Program-made: the position numbers and the translations under genes
Notes under the pieces: model-generated
What the model was told of the DNA's origin: nothing
Databases searched by the model: none
Seen by the model: the letters and a program-made list of their open reading frames with translations, nothing else
Shown: positions 42,321-50,657 of the stretch, in pieces
How positions within the stretch are numbered: the stretch's first letter is position 1
How the letters are laid out: the number at the start of each line of letters is the position of its first letter
Source of the DNA: Bdellovibrio sp. ZAP7
GTDB taxonomy: Bacteria > Bdellovibrionota > Bdellovibrionia > Bdellovibrionales > Bdellovibrionaceae
Direction of reading: 5' to 3'
Length of the DNA: 64,000 bases
NCBI RefSeq assembly: GCF_006874645.1
Contig: NZ_CP030082.1
Location: forward strand, 3,534,001 to 3,598,000

Positions 42321-44409
42321 GGCTCATCTCCACAAGGGCAACCGATTGAACATCCGCATCTGACGTCAATTCATTGTGCGAAAGCACAACCAACTGAGGG
42401 ATAAAACGCGAAGTCAGTTTATAAATATGACGACGGGAAGTCGGGCTGGTCAGCAGAATCGGCTGACTTGCCACTTCCGGATGGTTTTCCACCGCACGCG
42501 CGATCTCATTGATCAAGCGATGTGCTGTATTTGGATCCATCACCAACTGCACACCCTGCTCTGTTTGCAACAAAGAGTTCGCGATCAATTCCTCGATCAC
42601 CGGGTGCAAGGTCATCACAGGGATGTTGCCTTGATCAGTTGTGTACTTTGCAGTGATACCGCGAGCCAGAGACCTACGGACACTTTCTGTAAGGACTTCA
42701 ATATCTTTTGTGCGCGGAGCTTCGTCTGCCAAGGTCTCAAAGATCGTAAGCAAGTTACGAATCGATACTTGTTCTTTAAGAAGTCCCTGCATAACGCGAA
42801 CAACAGAACCCAAGGACATAAGATCCGGAATAAGCTCTTCAACGACTTTAGGATGAGATTTCTTAAAGTTTTCAACCAAAGATGCTGCTTCCTGACGACC
42901 CAACAATTCATGAGCATGAGAGCGAATGATTTCAGTCAAGTGAGTGGCCATAACCGTTGGCAAGTCCACCACTGTATAACCCGCGATTTCAGCGTCTTCT
43001 TTGCGGTTTGGAGAAATCCAAAGAGCATCAAGACCGAATGCAGGTTCTTTTGTTTTAATGCCGTCGATAGGATCAGAAACATTTCCTGGATCCATGGCAA
43101 GCATCGCTTCAGGACGAAGAGTCCCACCGCCCACACGGTTGCCTTTGATCATCACGCGGTATTCACCTGGCGCCAACTGCAAGTTGTCGCGGATATGAAT
43201 ACTTGGAACCACGATCCCCAGATCCAACGCAAATTGCTTACGGATGCTGACGATACGCTCAAGCAAGTCACCAGATTGGTCCGACTCGACGATACTGATC
43301 AAGCCATAACCAACTTCCAATTCCACCATGTCGACTGGAAGCATGCTTTCGATATTTTCTTTTTTCGGAGCAATCGCTTGAGTTTCCAAAGCTTTCTTTT
43401 CTGCTGCCACAGTCTCGGCTTTGTATTTTTTGATAACCCAGGAAACTCCACACATCAATCCACCCATCATTAAGAATGGAACTGTTGGAAGACCTGGGAT
43501 GATACCCATAAGGATCAGTACACCACCAGAAATCATAACGGCACGAGGGTTGACCAAAAGTTGGCTTGTAACCTCAGCACCCATGTCTTTATCTGAGTTT
43601 GAAGTACGAGTAACTATCGTACCGGCAGCAGTTGAAATGATAAGTGCCGGAATCTGCGCAAGCAAACCGTCACCGATCGTCAACATCGTGTAGTACTTGG
43701 CAGCCGTGCCCACATCCAAACCTTTTTGGATCACACCAATCGCCAAACCACCCAGGATATTGATCAAAGTAATAATGATACCCGCGATCGCGTCACCACG
43801 AACGAACTTGGAGGCACCGTCCATCGCACCGTAAAAGTCAGCTTCTTGTTCAATCTGACGACGGCGTTTACGAGCGTCAGCTTCAGTGATGTGACCCGCG
43901 TTCAATTCCGCGTCGATCGACATCTGCTTACCTGGCATCGCATCCAAGGTGAAACGGGCAGCAACTTCGGCTACGCGCCCAGAACCCTTGGTGATTACCA
44001 TGAAGTTGATGACGATTAAGATCGCAAACATGATAAACCCGATGACGTAGTTGCCACCGACAACGAAGTTTGCGAACGAGGCGATAACATCACCGGCCGC
44101 TTTTTCACCTTCGTGACCGTGGGTCAAAATCAAACGAGTTGTCGCTACGTTCAGGGACAGACGGAATAACGTCGTCATCAACAGCAGCGATGGGAAAGAT
44201 GTGAAATCAAGGGCTCTTTGAGTATAGATACTCACAAGCAGGATCAGGATACTGATCGCCAGGGAGAATGTAAGAGAGATATCCAGCATCATTGGAGGCA
44301 ATGGAATGATCATTACCGCCAGGATTGCCAGGATACCAAACGCAATAAAAAGATCCGTATTCTTAGTATACTTTTCGAATCTCTTTAAAAACTGAAAAAC
44401 ATCTTCCAT
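42310..44409 (-). CDS. flhA: FlhA, flagellar export gate protein
   Basis: 699 residues, normal for FlhA. Eight N-terminal membrane helices (to about 335), the FHIPEP loop region (VITKGSGRVAEVAARFTLDAMPGKQMSIDAELNAGHITEADARKRRRQIEQEADFYGAMDGASKFVRGDA), then the cytoplasmic export-substrate ring domain. It uses the proton gradient for flagellar protein export. Its start overlaps the flhB stop by one base. Confidence 0.98.
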   Translation of the reverse strand: MEDVFQFLKRFEKYTKNTDLFIAFGILAILAVMIIPLPPMMLDISLTFSLAISILILLVSIYTQRALDFTSFPSLLLMTTLFRLSLNVATTRLILTHGHEGEKAAGDVIASFANFVVGGNYVIGFIMFAILIVINFMVITKGSGRVAEVAARFTLDAMPGKQMSIDAELNAGHITEADARKRRRQIEQEADFYGAMDGASKFVRGDAIAGIIITLINILGGLAIGVIQKGLDVGTAAKYYTMLTIGDGLLAQIPALIISTAAGTIVTRTSNSDKDMGAEVTSQLLVNPRAVMISGGVLILMGIIPGLPTVPFLMMGGLMCGVSWVIKKYKAETVAAEKKALETQAIAPKKENIESMLPVDMVELEVGYGLISIVESDQSGDLLERIVSIRKQFALDLGIVVPSIHIRDNLQLAPGEYRVMIKGNRVGGGTLRPEAMLAMDPGNVSDPIDGIKTKEPAFGLDALWISPNRKEDAEIAGYTVVDLPTVMATHLTEIIRSHAHELLGRQEAASLVENFKKSHPKVVEELIPDLMSLGSVVRVMQGLLKEQVSIRNLLTIFETLADEAPRTKDIEVLTESVRRSLARGITAKYTTDQGNIPVMTLHPVIEELIANSLLQTEQGVQLVMDPNTAHRLINEIARAVENHPEVASQPILLTSPTSRRHIYKLTSRFIPQLVVLSHNELTSDADVQSVALVEMSHAG

Positions 44410-45473
44410 TATCTTTTCTTCCTACGTAGTCGGTAAACATATGAAAGTACTTCGGCCACTGCGACAAATAGATCCCTGGGAATCACTTGTCCGATCTTCA
44501 TGGTTTTAAAGATCGTGCGGGCCAATGGTTTATTCTCAACGATCGGAATATTGTGCTCTCTTGCAAGCGCCTTAATATTCTCTGCCACAGAATCCGCACC
44601 CATCGCCACCACCTGAGGAGCTGGCAAGTTGTCTGAGTATTTCAAAACAACCGCGATATGCGTCGGATTCGTGATCACAACGTCGGCCTTAGGGATGTCA
44701 GCCATCATACGCTTAGAGGCCATCTCCCTTTGGATACGACGAATGCGCGATTTGATCATCGGATCACCCTCGCGCTGTTTGTGCTCTTCTTTCACTTCCT
44801 GTTTGGTCATCATCATTTTCTTTTCAAGATCCCAACGTTGATAGAAGTAGTCAGCTCCAGCCAGAACCAACATCACTCCACCCACGCCGCCCAAAAGTTT
44901 CGCGACGATGCCACCAATGTAAGTGCAGATTTGTTCAATCGAGAAACTCATCAAATACGGAATTTGATGAACTTCGCCACGTAACAAGAAATACAAAACC
45001 ATACCGATCGCGCCCATTTTCAGGATACCTTTTACGGCTTCCATAACAGCGCGAAGACTCATCACACGTTTCATCCCCTCAACGGGATTCAGCTTGTTAG
45101 GATCCGGAGTCAGTGCATCTTCAACTTGCAAGAAACCGATTTGTGCCACAGTGGCAGCAACACCCAACAAACCTGCAATACCCATTACAGGTGCAATAAG
45201 AATCAAAGTTTTCTCTCCGTTAATACGAAGAGCTTCAGTGAAGTTCCCGGAACGAATAGTTGAAACCATGTCGGGACCGAAGGAATATTGGAAAAGGTCA
45301 TAGAAGTTTTTGAAAAAGAAACGACCCAAGGCATAGACGCCACCTGAAGCAGCCAACAACAATATTGCTGTAGCTAGCTCCTTGGACTGCGCAACATTTC
45401 CTTGCTTGCGAAATTCTTCCCGTCGGGCATCCGTGGCCGATTCGGTTTTTTCGCTGTCGTTTTCCCCTGACAC
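44409..45473 (-). CDS. flhB: FlhB, export specificity switch
   Basis: 354 residues. Four membrane helices, then the cytoplasmic domain with the self-cleaving NPTH (Asn269-Pro270-Thr271-His272), the same numbering as in Salmonella. N-terminus SEKTESATDARREEFRKQGNVAQSKEL is diagnostic. It switches export from hook to filament proteins. 37 bases follow fliR. Confidence 0.98.
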   Translation of the reverse strand: MSGENDSEKTESATDARREEFRKQGNVAQSKELATAILLLAASGGVYALGRFFFKNFYDLFQYSFGPDMVSTIRSGNFTEALRINGEKTLILIAPVMGIAGLLGVAATVAQIGFLQVEDALTPDPNKLNPVEGMKRVMSLRAVMEAVKGILKMGAIGMVLYFLLRGEVHQIPYLMSFSIEQICTYIGGIVAKLLGGVGGVMLVLAGADYFYQRWDLEKKMMMTKQEVKEEHKQREGDPMIKSRIRRIQREMASKRMMADIPKADVVITNPTHIAVVLKYSDNLPAPQVVAMGADSVAENIKALAREHNIPIVENKPLARTIFKTMKIGQVIPRDLFVAVAEVLSYVYRLRRKKR

Positions 45474-45510
45474 TTAGTTCCTTCCTAGAACTTCATCTCT
45501 CTCTAAAATT

Positions 45511-46290
45511 CTACAATGCTTTCATCACTTTGAACAGTTGACTGGCCGTGATTTCGACCAGTCCATTCATCTCGGAAACCATCAATGGTAAACAGATGAA
45601 AACAACCGTCATACCGATCATAATCGACACCGGCATACTCGTAACCAGGACGTTAATCTGGGGAACTGCTCTACCGAGGATACCCATCGATAAATTCACC
45701 AGCAAAATCGTCACCAACACAGGGGCGCACATCTTAATTGTAAGAATAAAAGTAGTTTGACCAAACATCGCCATTTCCGCGAAAGGCCCAACATTCAAAC
45801 TCAAGGAGCTGACCGGAACCAAAGTATAACTCTCGACAATGGCGCGAATCAGAATATGGTGTCCGTTGATCGCGAGAAAAACCAACGTCCCCAGAGTGGA
45901 GTAAAAAGATTCCATCGCATTCCCAGACGTTCCTAGCAATGGATTGTACATCTGCCCGGCAGACAAACCCACGCTCATCGCGATAAGATCCCCCACCATA
46001 GAGACAACGAAAAAGAAGATGCGGGTTAAAAAACCCAGCAGCAATCCGACCAAGAGTTCACGGATAGCTAAGGATATGATTTCATTGGAAATCACAAGGT
46101 AATCCACGTTACCGATTTTAACGATCGGAAACAAAAGAACGCTTAAAATCAGCGACAATAAAATCTTTACTGGAGCTGGGATATTGCCAGCTCCAAAGAA
46201 AGCGGAGGCAATCACAAAAGCCACCATGCGCAGAAAGATCAGCGCGAAAAGGAGGATTTGTGCTTCTGTAAGTGCCGTCCAATTTAACAT
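45511..46290 (-). CDS. fliR: FliR, flagellar export gate
   Basis: 259 residues from the ATG at 46290 (AGGGA 9 bases before); a longer start at 46326 would run 32 bases into fliQ. Six membrane helices, with the FliR pattern RMVAFVIASAFFGAGNIPAPVKILLSL and LGRAVPQINVLVTSMPVSIMIGM. Part of the FliPQR pore complex. Four bases after fliQ. Confidence 0.96.
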   Translation of the reverse strand: MLNWTALTEAQILLFALIFLRMVAFVIASAFFGAGNIPAPVKILLSLILSVLLFPIVKIGNVDYLVISNEIISLAIRELLVGLLLGFLTRIFFFVVSMVGDLIAMSVGLSAGQMYNPLLGTSGNAMESFYSTLGTLVFLAINGHHILIRAIVESYTLVPVSSLSLNVGPFAEMAMFGQTTFILTIKMCAPVLVTILLVNLSMGILGRAVPQINVLVTSMPVSIMIGMTVVFICLPLMVSEMNGLVEITASQLFKVMKAL

Positions 46291-46294
46291 TCTG

Positions 46295-46567
46295 CTATTC
46301 CCTGACCATGGCCGGAATATTTTCAATTAACGTCGAAGTGTATGTCGTCAAAACGTCCATCATCCACGGCCCGGCTAAAACTACGACCACCGCAACCACG
46401 ATCATTTTCGGAATGAACGTCAAAGTCGCCTCATTGATCTGAGTCAATGCCTGGAAAATGGAAACAGCCAAACCGACAACCAGCGTGCTGATCAAAAGCG
46501 GAGCTGACAACATCGCTGTTGTTCTTAAAGCATCCTGGCCAAGTTTAATTACTAATTCTTCAGTCAT
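46295..46567 (-). CDS. fliQ: FliQ, flagellar export gate
   Basis: 90 residues, two membrane helices. MTEELVIKLGQDALRTTAMLSAPLLISTLVVGLAVSIFQALTQINEATLTFIPKM is the FliQ/SctS signature. Forms the export pore with FliP and FliR. Eight bases after fliP. Confidence 0.97.
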   Translation of the reverse strand: MTEELVIKLGQDALRTTAMLSAPLLISTLVVGLAVSIFQALTQINEATLTFIPKMIVVAVVVVLAGPWMMDVLTTYTSTLIENIPAMVRE

Positions 46568-46575
46568 TTATTACC

Positions 46576-47334
46576 TCAACCGAAACTTTTTACCATCGAA
46601 CCGATCAGCAAACCCCAACCGTCGACAAGTACGAAAAGCATAATTTTAAATGGCAGCGAAATCACAATCGGTGGAAGCATCATCATACCCATCGCCATCA
46701 AAACGCTGGAGGCGACGATGTCGATCACCAGGAAAGGCAGGAAGATAATGAAACCGATTTGGAAAGCGGTTTTAAGTTCCGAAACCACAAATGCCGGAAC
46801 TAAAACCATTGTTGGAACTTCGGCACGTGTCTTAGGTTTTTCAACTTTAGACAGTTTTACAAACAAAGCCAGATCCGCGTCGCGTGTCTGGTTGAACATG
46901 AACTTACGCAAAGGAGCCAGGGAGTTTTCGATCGCTGCCTCTTGAGAAATGGTGCCTTTCAAATAAGGCTGAACACCTTTGGTGTTGATTTCATTGAATG
47001 CCGGTTGCATCACAAAGAAAGTCAAAAACAAAGACAAACCCACCAACAATTGATTCGGTGGCATTTGTTGAACACCCATCGCTTGTCTTAAAAAAGACAA
47101 TACGATGATGATACGAGTAAAGCCTGTCATCATGATCAGGATACCCGGTGCCAAAGTCAGCACGGTCATGATCAAAACTAGTTTAATCGCATTTACAACT
47201 TCGTTTGGATTGTCAGAAGTTTTGAACCCCAAGTTCACTGTTGGCAATGTCACTTGCGCAAATGCATGTGAACTCGTCAGCAAAATCAGGGGAAGTAGAA
47301 TCAAACTCCAAAGAGTCAGTTTCTTAAAATTCAC
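46576..47334 (-). CDS. fliP: FliP, flagellar export gate
   Basis: 252 residues with a cleavable signal peptide (to HAFAQ), as FliP has, then four helices. LMTGFTRIIIVLSFLRQAMGVQQMPPNQLLVGLSLFLTFFVM and FLPFLVIDIVASSVLMAMGMMMLPP are diagnostic. Core of the FliPQR gate. Overlaps fliO by 4 bases. Confidence 0.98.
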   Translation of the reverse strand: MNFKKLTLWSLILLPLILLTSSHAFAQVTLPTVNLGFKTSDNPNEVVNAIKLVLIMTVLTLAPGILIMMTGFTRIIIVLSFLRQAMGVQQMPPNQLLVGLSLFLTFFVMQPAFNEINTKGVQPYLKGTISQEAAIENSLAPLRKFMFNQTRDADLALFVKLSKVEKPKTRAEVPTMVLVPAFVVSELKTAFQIGFIIFLPFLVIDIVASSVLMAMGMMMLPPIVISLPFKIMLFVLVDGWGLLIGSMVKSFG

Positions 47335-48038
47335 TGAAAATTCCTCATGCCTTTCAAACGTTTTGAAACGATATCTTTGATTCCGCTAATGGCGAATTCA
47401 TCGTCCGCGTCAGTGTTTGCGGATTCTTTTGCACGACTTTTGAATGAAACACGTTCTTTAGGCTCTGTGCTAAATTGTTGTTCTGCTTCGTCTTCATCAA
47501 AAGTCGCCATTGTTTTGCCGAAGCTTTTTGGGGCTTCTTCCGGAACTTCGTCATCCAACAAAGAAAGGGATTTAATCATCGAGATATTATGATCCGTTAC
47601 CCCGATCAGAATGGACTCGCCCGCAACGCGAACGATAGCCAAACTTTTCTTAGGCCCCAGGTAGTGCTGTTGCAAAACCTTGATCTGCGTTTGATGCTTT
47701 CGTTCTTTAGGAACCGAGTACTTGCGCAAAAAGATAAATGCACCGCAAGCCACCGCACCCAAAATAGAAAGCGTCATCAAAATGCGGAACCAGCTAGAGC
47801 CTTCGGTTCCGGCATTTTTCTGTTTTTCCAAATTTAGTGGAATTTCAGATTCTTTGCGATTGTCGATTTTCGGCAAATCTTTAGTCGCCACCGCATCAGC
47901 AGTTGTTGCCGTCACTGCCGTGTCGGTTGTTGCTTCTGCCGTGACAGCTGCTGGAGCTGCCTCAGAGGTAGGGGCCTCTTTGTCTGCTGCTTGAGCAGAT
48001 ACGGAAATCACAAAAAGAAGAGAAAGAATCCACTTCAT
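47331..48038 (-). CDS. fliO: FliO, flagellar export accessory protein
   Basis: 235 residues. Signal peptide (to AQAAD), an Ala/Thr-rich periplasmic stretch, one membrane helix (about 85-103) and a cytoplasmic part with the FliO pattern KHQTQIKVLQQHYLGPKKSLAIVRVAGESILIGVTDHNISMIKSL. Helps assemble the FliPQR pore. Longer than E. coli FliO (121) at both ends. Position between fliN and fliP supports the call. Confidence 0.92.
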   Translation of the reverse strand: MKWILSLLFVISVSAQAADKEAPTSEAAPAAVTAEATTDTAVTATTADAVATKDLPKIDNRKESEIPLNLEKQKNAGTEGSSWFRILMTLSILGAVACGAFIFLRKYSVPKERKHQTQIKVLQQHYLGPKKSLAIVRVAGESILIGVTDHNISMIKSLSLLDDEVPEEAPKSFGKTMATFDEDEAEQQFSTEPKERVSFKSRAKESANTDADDEFAISGIKDIVSKRLKGMRNFQ

Positions 48039-48047
48039 TTAAACCTC

Positions 48048-48422
48048 TTACTTCAGCTGTTCTACGCGTTCAGCCGGAGAAATGATATCAGTCAAACGTA
48101 CACCGAACTTCTCATTCACCACCACGGCCTCACCGCGTGCGATCAACTTGTCGTTCACGTAAACTTCCATTGGCTCACCAGCCAATTTGTTCAATTCAAT
48201 AACGCTACCTTGAGTCAGATTTAAAAGCTCACTCACCGGCATTTTTGTACGACCCAACTCCACTGTTACTTTCAATGGAATATCCAGGATCAAATTCAAA
48301 TTTCTATCTTTAACGATAGAATTACTGTTGGTTTCCTTTTTTGGAGCGGCACTTTCAGATGCCATTCCGGAAGCTTCTGCCATTAACTGATCTGCCAAGT
48401 CGTCCAATTTATCGTCTGTCAT
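48048..48422 (-). CDS. fliN: FliN, C-ring switch protein
   Basis: 124 residues. The SpoA domain (about 45-122) reads NLILDIPLKVTVELGRTKMPVSELLNLTQGSVIELNKLAGEPMEVYVNDKLIARGEAVVVNEKFGVRLTDIIS, an almost textbook FliN. N-terminus acidic and flexible. Part of the rotor switch that sets rotation direction. Eight bases after fliM. Confidence 0.98.
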   Translation of the reverse strand: MTDDKLDDLADQLMAEASGMASESAAPKKETNSNSIVKDRNLNLILDIPLKVTVELGRTKMPVSELLNLTQGSVIELNKLAGEPMEVYVNDKLIARGEAVVVNEKFGVRLTDIISPAERVEQLK

Positions 48423-48430
48423 TTATCCCC

Positions 48431-49453
48431 CTACTTGATTACCGGACGAGTCACTTGGACAGCCACGGTTCCATGATGTATTCCGTAATAACCTAAAAAC
48501 TTTTTGATACCTTCAATTTCAACTTCAAACTCGCCCGTGGCATCTTGATCCAAAGGAATGACATCCCCTACTTTCAAGCCCATCATGTCGCGAAGTTTGA
48601 TCTCGGTTTCACCCAAGTTCACTTTGATTTCCAAATCTGTTTCCAAAAGCTGTTCTTGAATTGTGGAAGTCCACAATTTCTTGTCAGTTTGGTCAGACTC
48701 AACTTGGAAACCAGTGGAAAGTTTTTGCTTGATCGGCTCGATTGTCGCATAAGGGATAACGATAGAAACCGTACCCGAAGCGTTTTCAAGCTCAACGTCG
48801 AAAGTCGAAGCGATAACTACGTCAGTCGGAGGCACGATACCTACGAACTGGGGATTCACTTCCGTACGAACAAAAGAACAACCGATTTTTTCAACAGAAG
48901 CCCAGGCTGTTTCAAGGTCGTTAATAGCAAGACCCACGACTTTTTGTACGATCTGAAGTTCAATCGGAGTAAAATCTTTACCATCGATTTTGGTATAAGG
49001 ACGGTCAGCACCACCGAAGAAACTGTCCACCAAAGCATAAGCCAGTTTACTTTCGATTACGAAAAGAGCTGAACCACGCAAGTTACCAAAACGCAGAACG
49101 CACATGCACGTCGGCATCGGCAAAGTATTGATAAACTCACCGAATTTAAGGAATTCCGTACCAGTCAAAGTGATCGACGCGATTTTGCGCAGAGCCGAAG
49201 ACAAAGAAACACGGAAAGCTCTCATGAACTTTTCGTAAATAACTTCCAGCTGAGGCAAACGACCGCGGATAATACGGTCCTGGCTGGTTAAGTCGTATGA
49301 TATAATTTTGCGCTCTTCAACTTTACCATTGCTGCCGCCACCGCCACCACCTTGGCCATCATCTGACTTTGGTGAATCCGAAGAGGCAACATCCCCGTCG
49401 GAAACCGCGGCTAAAAGCGCATCAACTTCACTCTGTGAAAGAACCTGATTCAT
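48431..49453 (-). CDS. fliM: FliM, C-ring switch protein
   Basis: 340 residues. N-terminal LSQSEVDALLAAV is the CheY-P-binding EIDALL-type motif, followed by a Gly/Ser linker, the CheC-like middle domain (LRFGNLRGSALFVIESKLAYALVDSFFGGADRPYTKIDGKDFTPIELQIVQKVV) and a C-terminal SpoA domain. Receives the chemotaxis signal. Nine bases after fliL. Confidence 0.98.
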   Translation of the reverse strand: MNQVLSQSEVDALLAAVSDGDVASSDSPKSDDGQGGGGGGSNGKVEERKIISYDLTSQDRIIRGRLPQLEVIYEKFMRAFRVSLSSALRKIASITLTGTEFLKFGEFINTLPMPTCMCVLRFGNLRGSALFVIESKLAYALVDSFFGGADRPYTKIDGKDFTPIELQIVQKVVGLAINDLETAWASVEKIGCSFVRTEVNPQFVGIVPPTDVVIASTFDVELENASGTVSIVIPYATIEPIKQKLSTGFQVESDQTDKKLWTSTIQEQLLETDLEIKVNLGETEIKLRDMMGLKVGDVIPLDQDATGEFEVEIEGIKKFLGYYGIHHGTVAVQVTRPVIK

Positions 49454-49462
49454 AGCCCTGCC

Positions 49463-49993
49463 TTAGTTGTATAAGAACTCAGTAAAGAGCACGTTCGAAA
49501 TCTTCCCTTGAACCAGGAAGGAGTTAATCGTGTCTTTGATTTCATTTTTCAAGCTGTCACGACCCTCACGAGTCGAAACCTCTTCATATGTTTTAGAAGA
49601 AAGAATAATGATAATGATGTCGCGAATTTGCGCTTTACGCTTGTCGATTTCTTCCGCAGCTTTTTCGCCTTTCAGCTCAAGCTCGATATTGACCTTGGCG
49701 ACACGACGACCTTTGGAACCTGCAAGATTTACGATGAATGTTTCAAGTGGAACGACTTTACCGACCAACTCTTTTTCTTCAGCTTCTTCTTTATGTTGAG
49801 CTTCAGCTTCACCTTTAATTACATGTTCGATTTTAGGCTCGGCTGCTTCTTTCTGCTTGTTCTTATAAAGCATGAAGCCCACGCCTGCGACGATGAGCAT
49901 ATTGATCACTGCTAGAGCGATAAGAAGTATAGGCTTTTGTCCTGAACCGCCAGACGGAGCTGCTTCAGCTGCCGCCGCTTTTTCTTCTGCCAT
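49463..49993 (-). CDS. fliL: FliL, flagellar basal-body-associated protein
   Basis: 176 residues. A cytoplasmic Ala/Glu stretch, one membrane helix (about 21-42), an acidic linker, then the periplasmic FliL domain: LETFIVNLAGSKGRRVAKVNIELELKGEKAAEEIDKRKAQIRDIIIIILSSKTYEEVSTREGRDSLKNEIKDTINSFL. It rings the stator units. First gene of the operon; a sigma-54-like promoter lies about 43 bases upstream of its start. Confidence 0.96.
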   Translation of the reverse strand: MAEEKAAAAEAAPSGGSGQKPILLIALAVINMLIVAGVGFMLYKNKQKEAAEPKIEHVIKGEAEAQHKEEAEEKELVGKVVPLETFIVNLAGSKGRRVAKVNIELELKGEKAAEEIDKRKAQIRDIIIIILSSKTYEEVSTREGRDSLKNEIKDTINSFLVQGKISNVLFTEFLYN

Positions 49994-50044
49994 TCATCCT
50001 CCATGATGAACGACCACAGATGGGAGTGGTCTCATGGAAATTGT

Positions 50045-50062
50045 AAGCAACTGGAATGCCAA
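50045..50062 (-). promoter_or_regulatory. Sigma-54-like promoter of the fliL-fliA operon
   Basis: On the minus strand the sequence TTGGCATTCCAGTTGCTT spans 50062-50045. GG (-24) and GC (-12) are separated by exactly 10 bases and the boxes match YTGGCAC-N5-TTGCW except for one T in place of C. It lies about 50 bases before the fliL start. The hairpin GACCAC/GTGGTC in the leader (50015-50035 region) may be incidental. Confidence 0.65.
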
Positions 50063-50288
50063 CACGCCTTCGGTCTAGGCCCCTGTCCTGCGGTCTAACA
50101 TATTTGATTACAGGCAATTTTTGCCCCTGGGGAAAATGTTTCCCTACAAAATTTTTATGACGGTAGTCAAAAGTTTGGCGAAGTAAAGTTGACTGTGTCT
50201 CTTGTCAGGCCCCGACCTAGGTCAATAGTGAGAACCTTCTGACAGGTTCATAATAGAAGAGGGTCCACGCATAAAAAAGGAGATCTTT

Positions 50289-50600
50289 ATGGATAACCAA
50301 AATCAAACCGTGGGAGGCCTTCAAAGCAAATTCGGAGAAATGTCCTCCGCACTAAAAGCTCAGTTCTCAAACTTGAATCTTTCTGATGCTCAAATCAAAG
50401 ACGCCTTAAAAAGTCCCGATGATTTGATTAATATGATCTGCGAAAAAACCGGCATGTCCAAAGAAGCCGCCACAGAAAAAGTTCATTCATTGATGGCCCA
50501 ATACAACATCACCGATGAACAAGCTAAAAGCTTTATGGCTCGCTGGGGTGAAAAAGTCGAACATGGCATTGAAACCATCAAATCGAAATTCACCCATTAG
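50289..50600 (+). CDS. Small soluble helical protein
   Basis: 103 residues, predicted all-helical, no signal peptide: LQSKFGEMSSALKAQFSNLNLSDAQIKDALKSPDDLINMICEKTGMSKEAATEKVHSLMAQYNITDEQAKSFMARWGEKVEHG. The size and repeated short helices recall small stress proteins, but I cannot place it in a family. AAGGAG lies 6 bases before the ATG. The 295-base gap upstream (49994-50288) also holds the fliL promoter and a GACCTAGGTC palindrome at 50214. Confidence 0.8.
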   Translation: MDNQNQTVGGLQSKFGEMSSALKAQFSNLNLSDAQIKDALKSPDDLINMICEKTGMSKEAATEKVHSLMAQYNITDEQAKSFMARWGEKVEHGIETIKSKFTH

Positions 50601-50619
50601 TCAGGAAAGACTTTCTTAA

Positions 50620-50657
50620 ATGGATTTATCCTAACCATCTGGTTAGGATAAATCCAT
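50620..50657 (+). promoter_or_regulatory. Perfect 38-base palindrome covering the start of the DUF2914 gene
   Basis: ATGGATTTATCCTAACCA (50620-50637) and TGGTTAGGATAAATCCAT (50640-50657) are exact complements with a 2-base centre. The 3' arm holds the Shine-Dalgarno AGGA and the first two bases of the ATG at 50656. No U-run follows, so it is unlikely to be a terminator; translational blocking or a dimeric DNA-binding site are both possible. Confidence 0.7.

Noticed and set aside
42376..43473. Long open frame (365 codons) antisense to flhA
   Set aside because: It lies wholly within the strongly conserved flhA gene, has no ribosome site or recognisable domain, and its product is a Cys/His/Arg/Phe-rich shadow of flhA codons.
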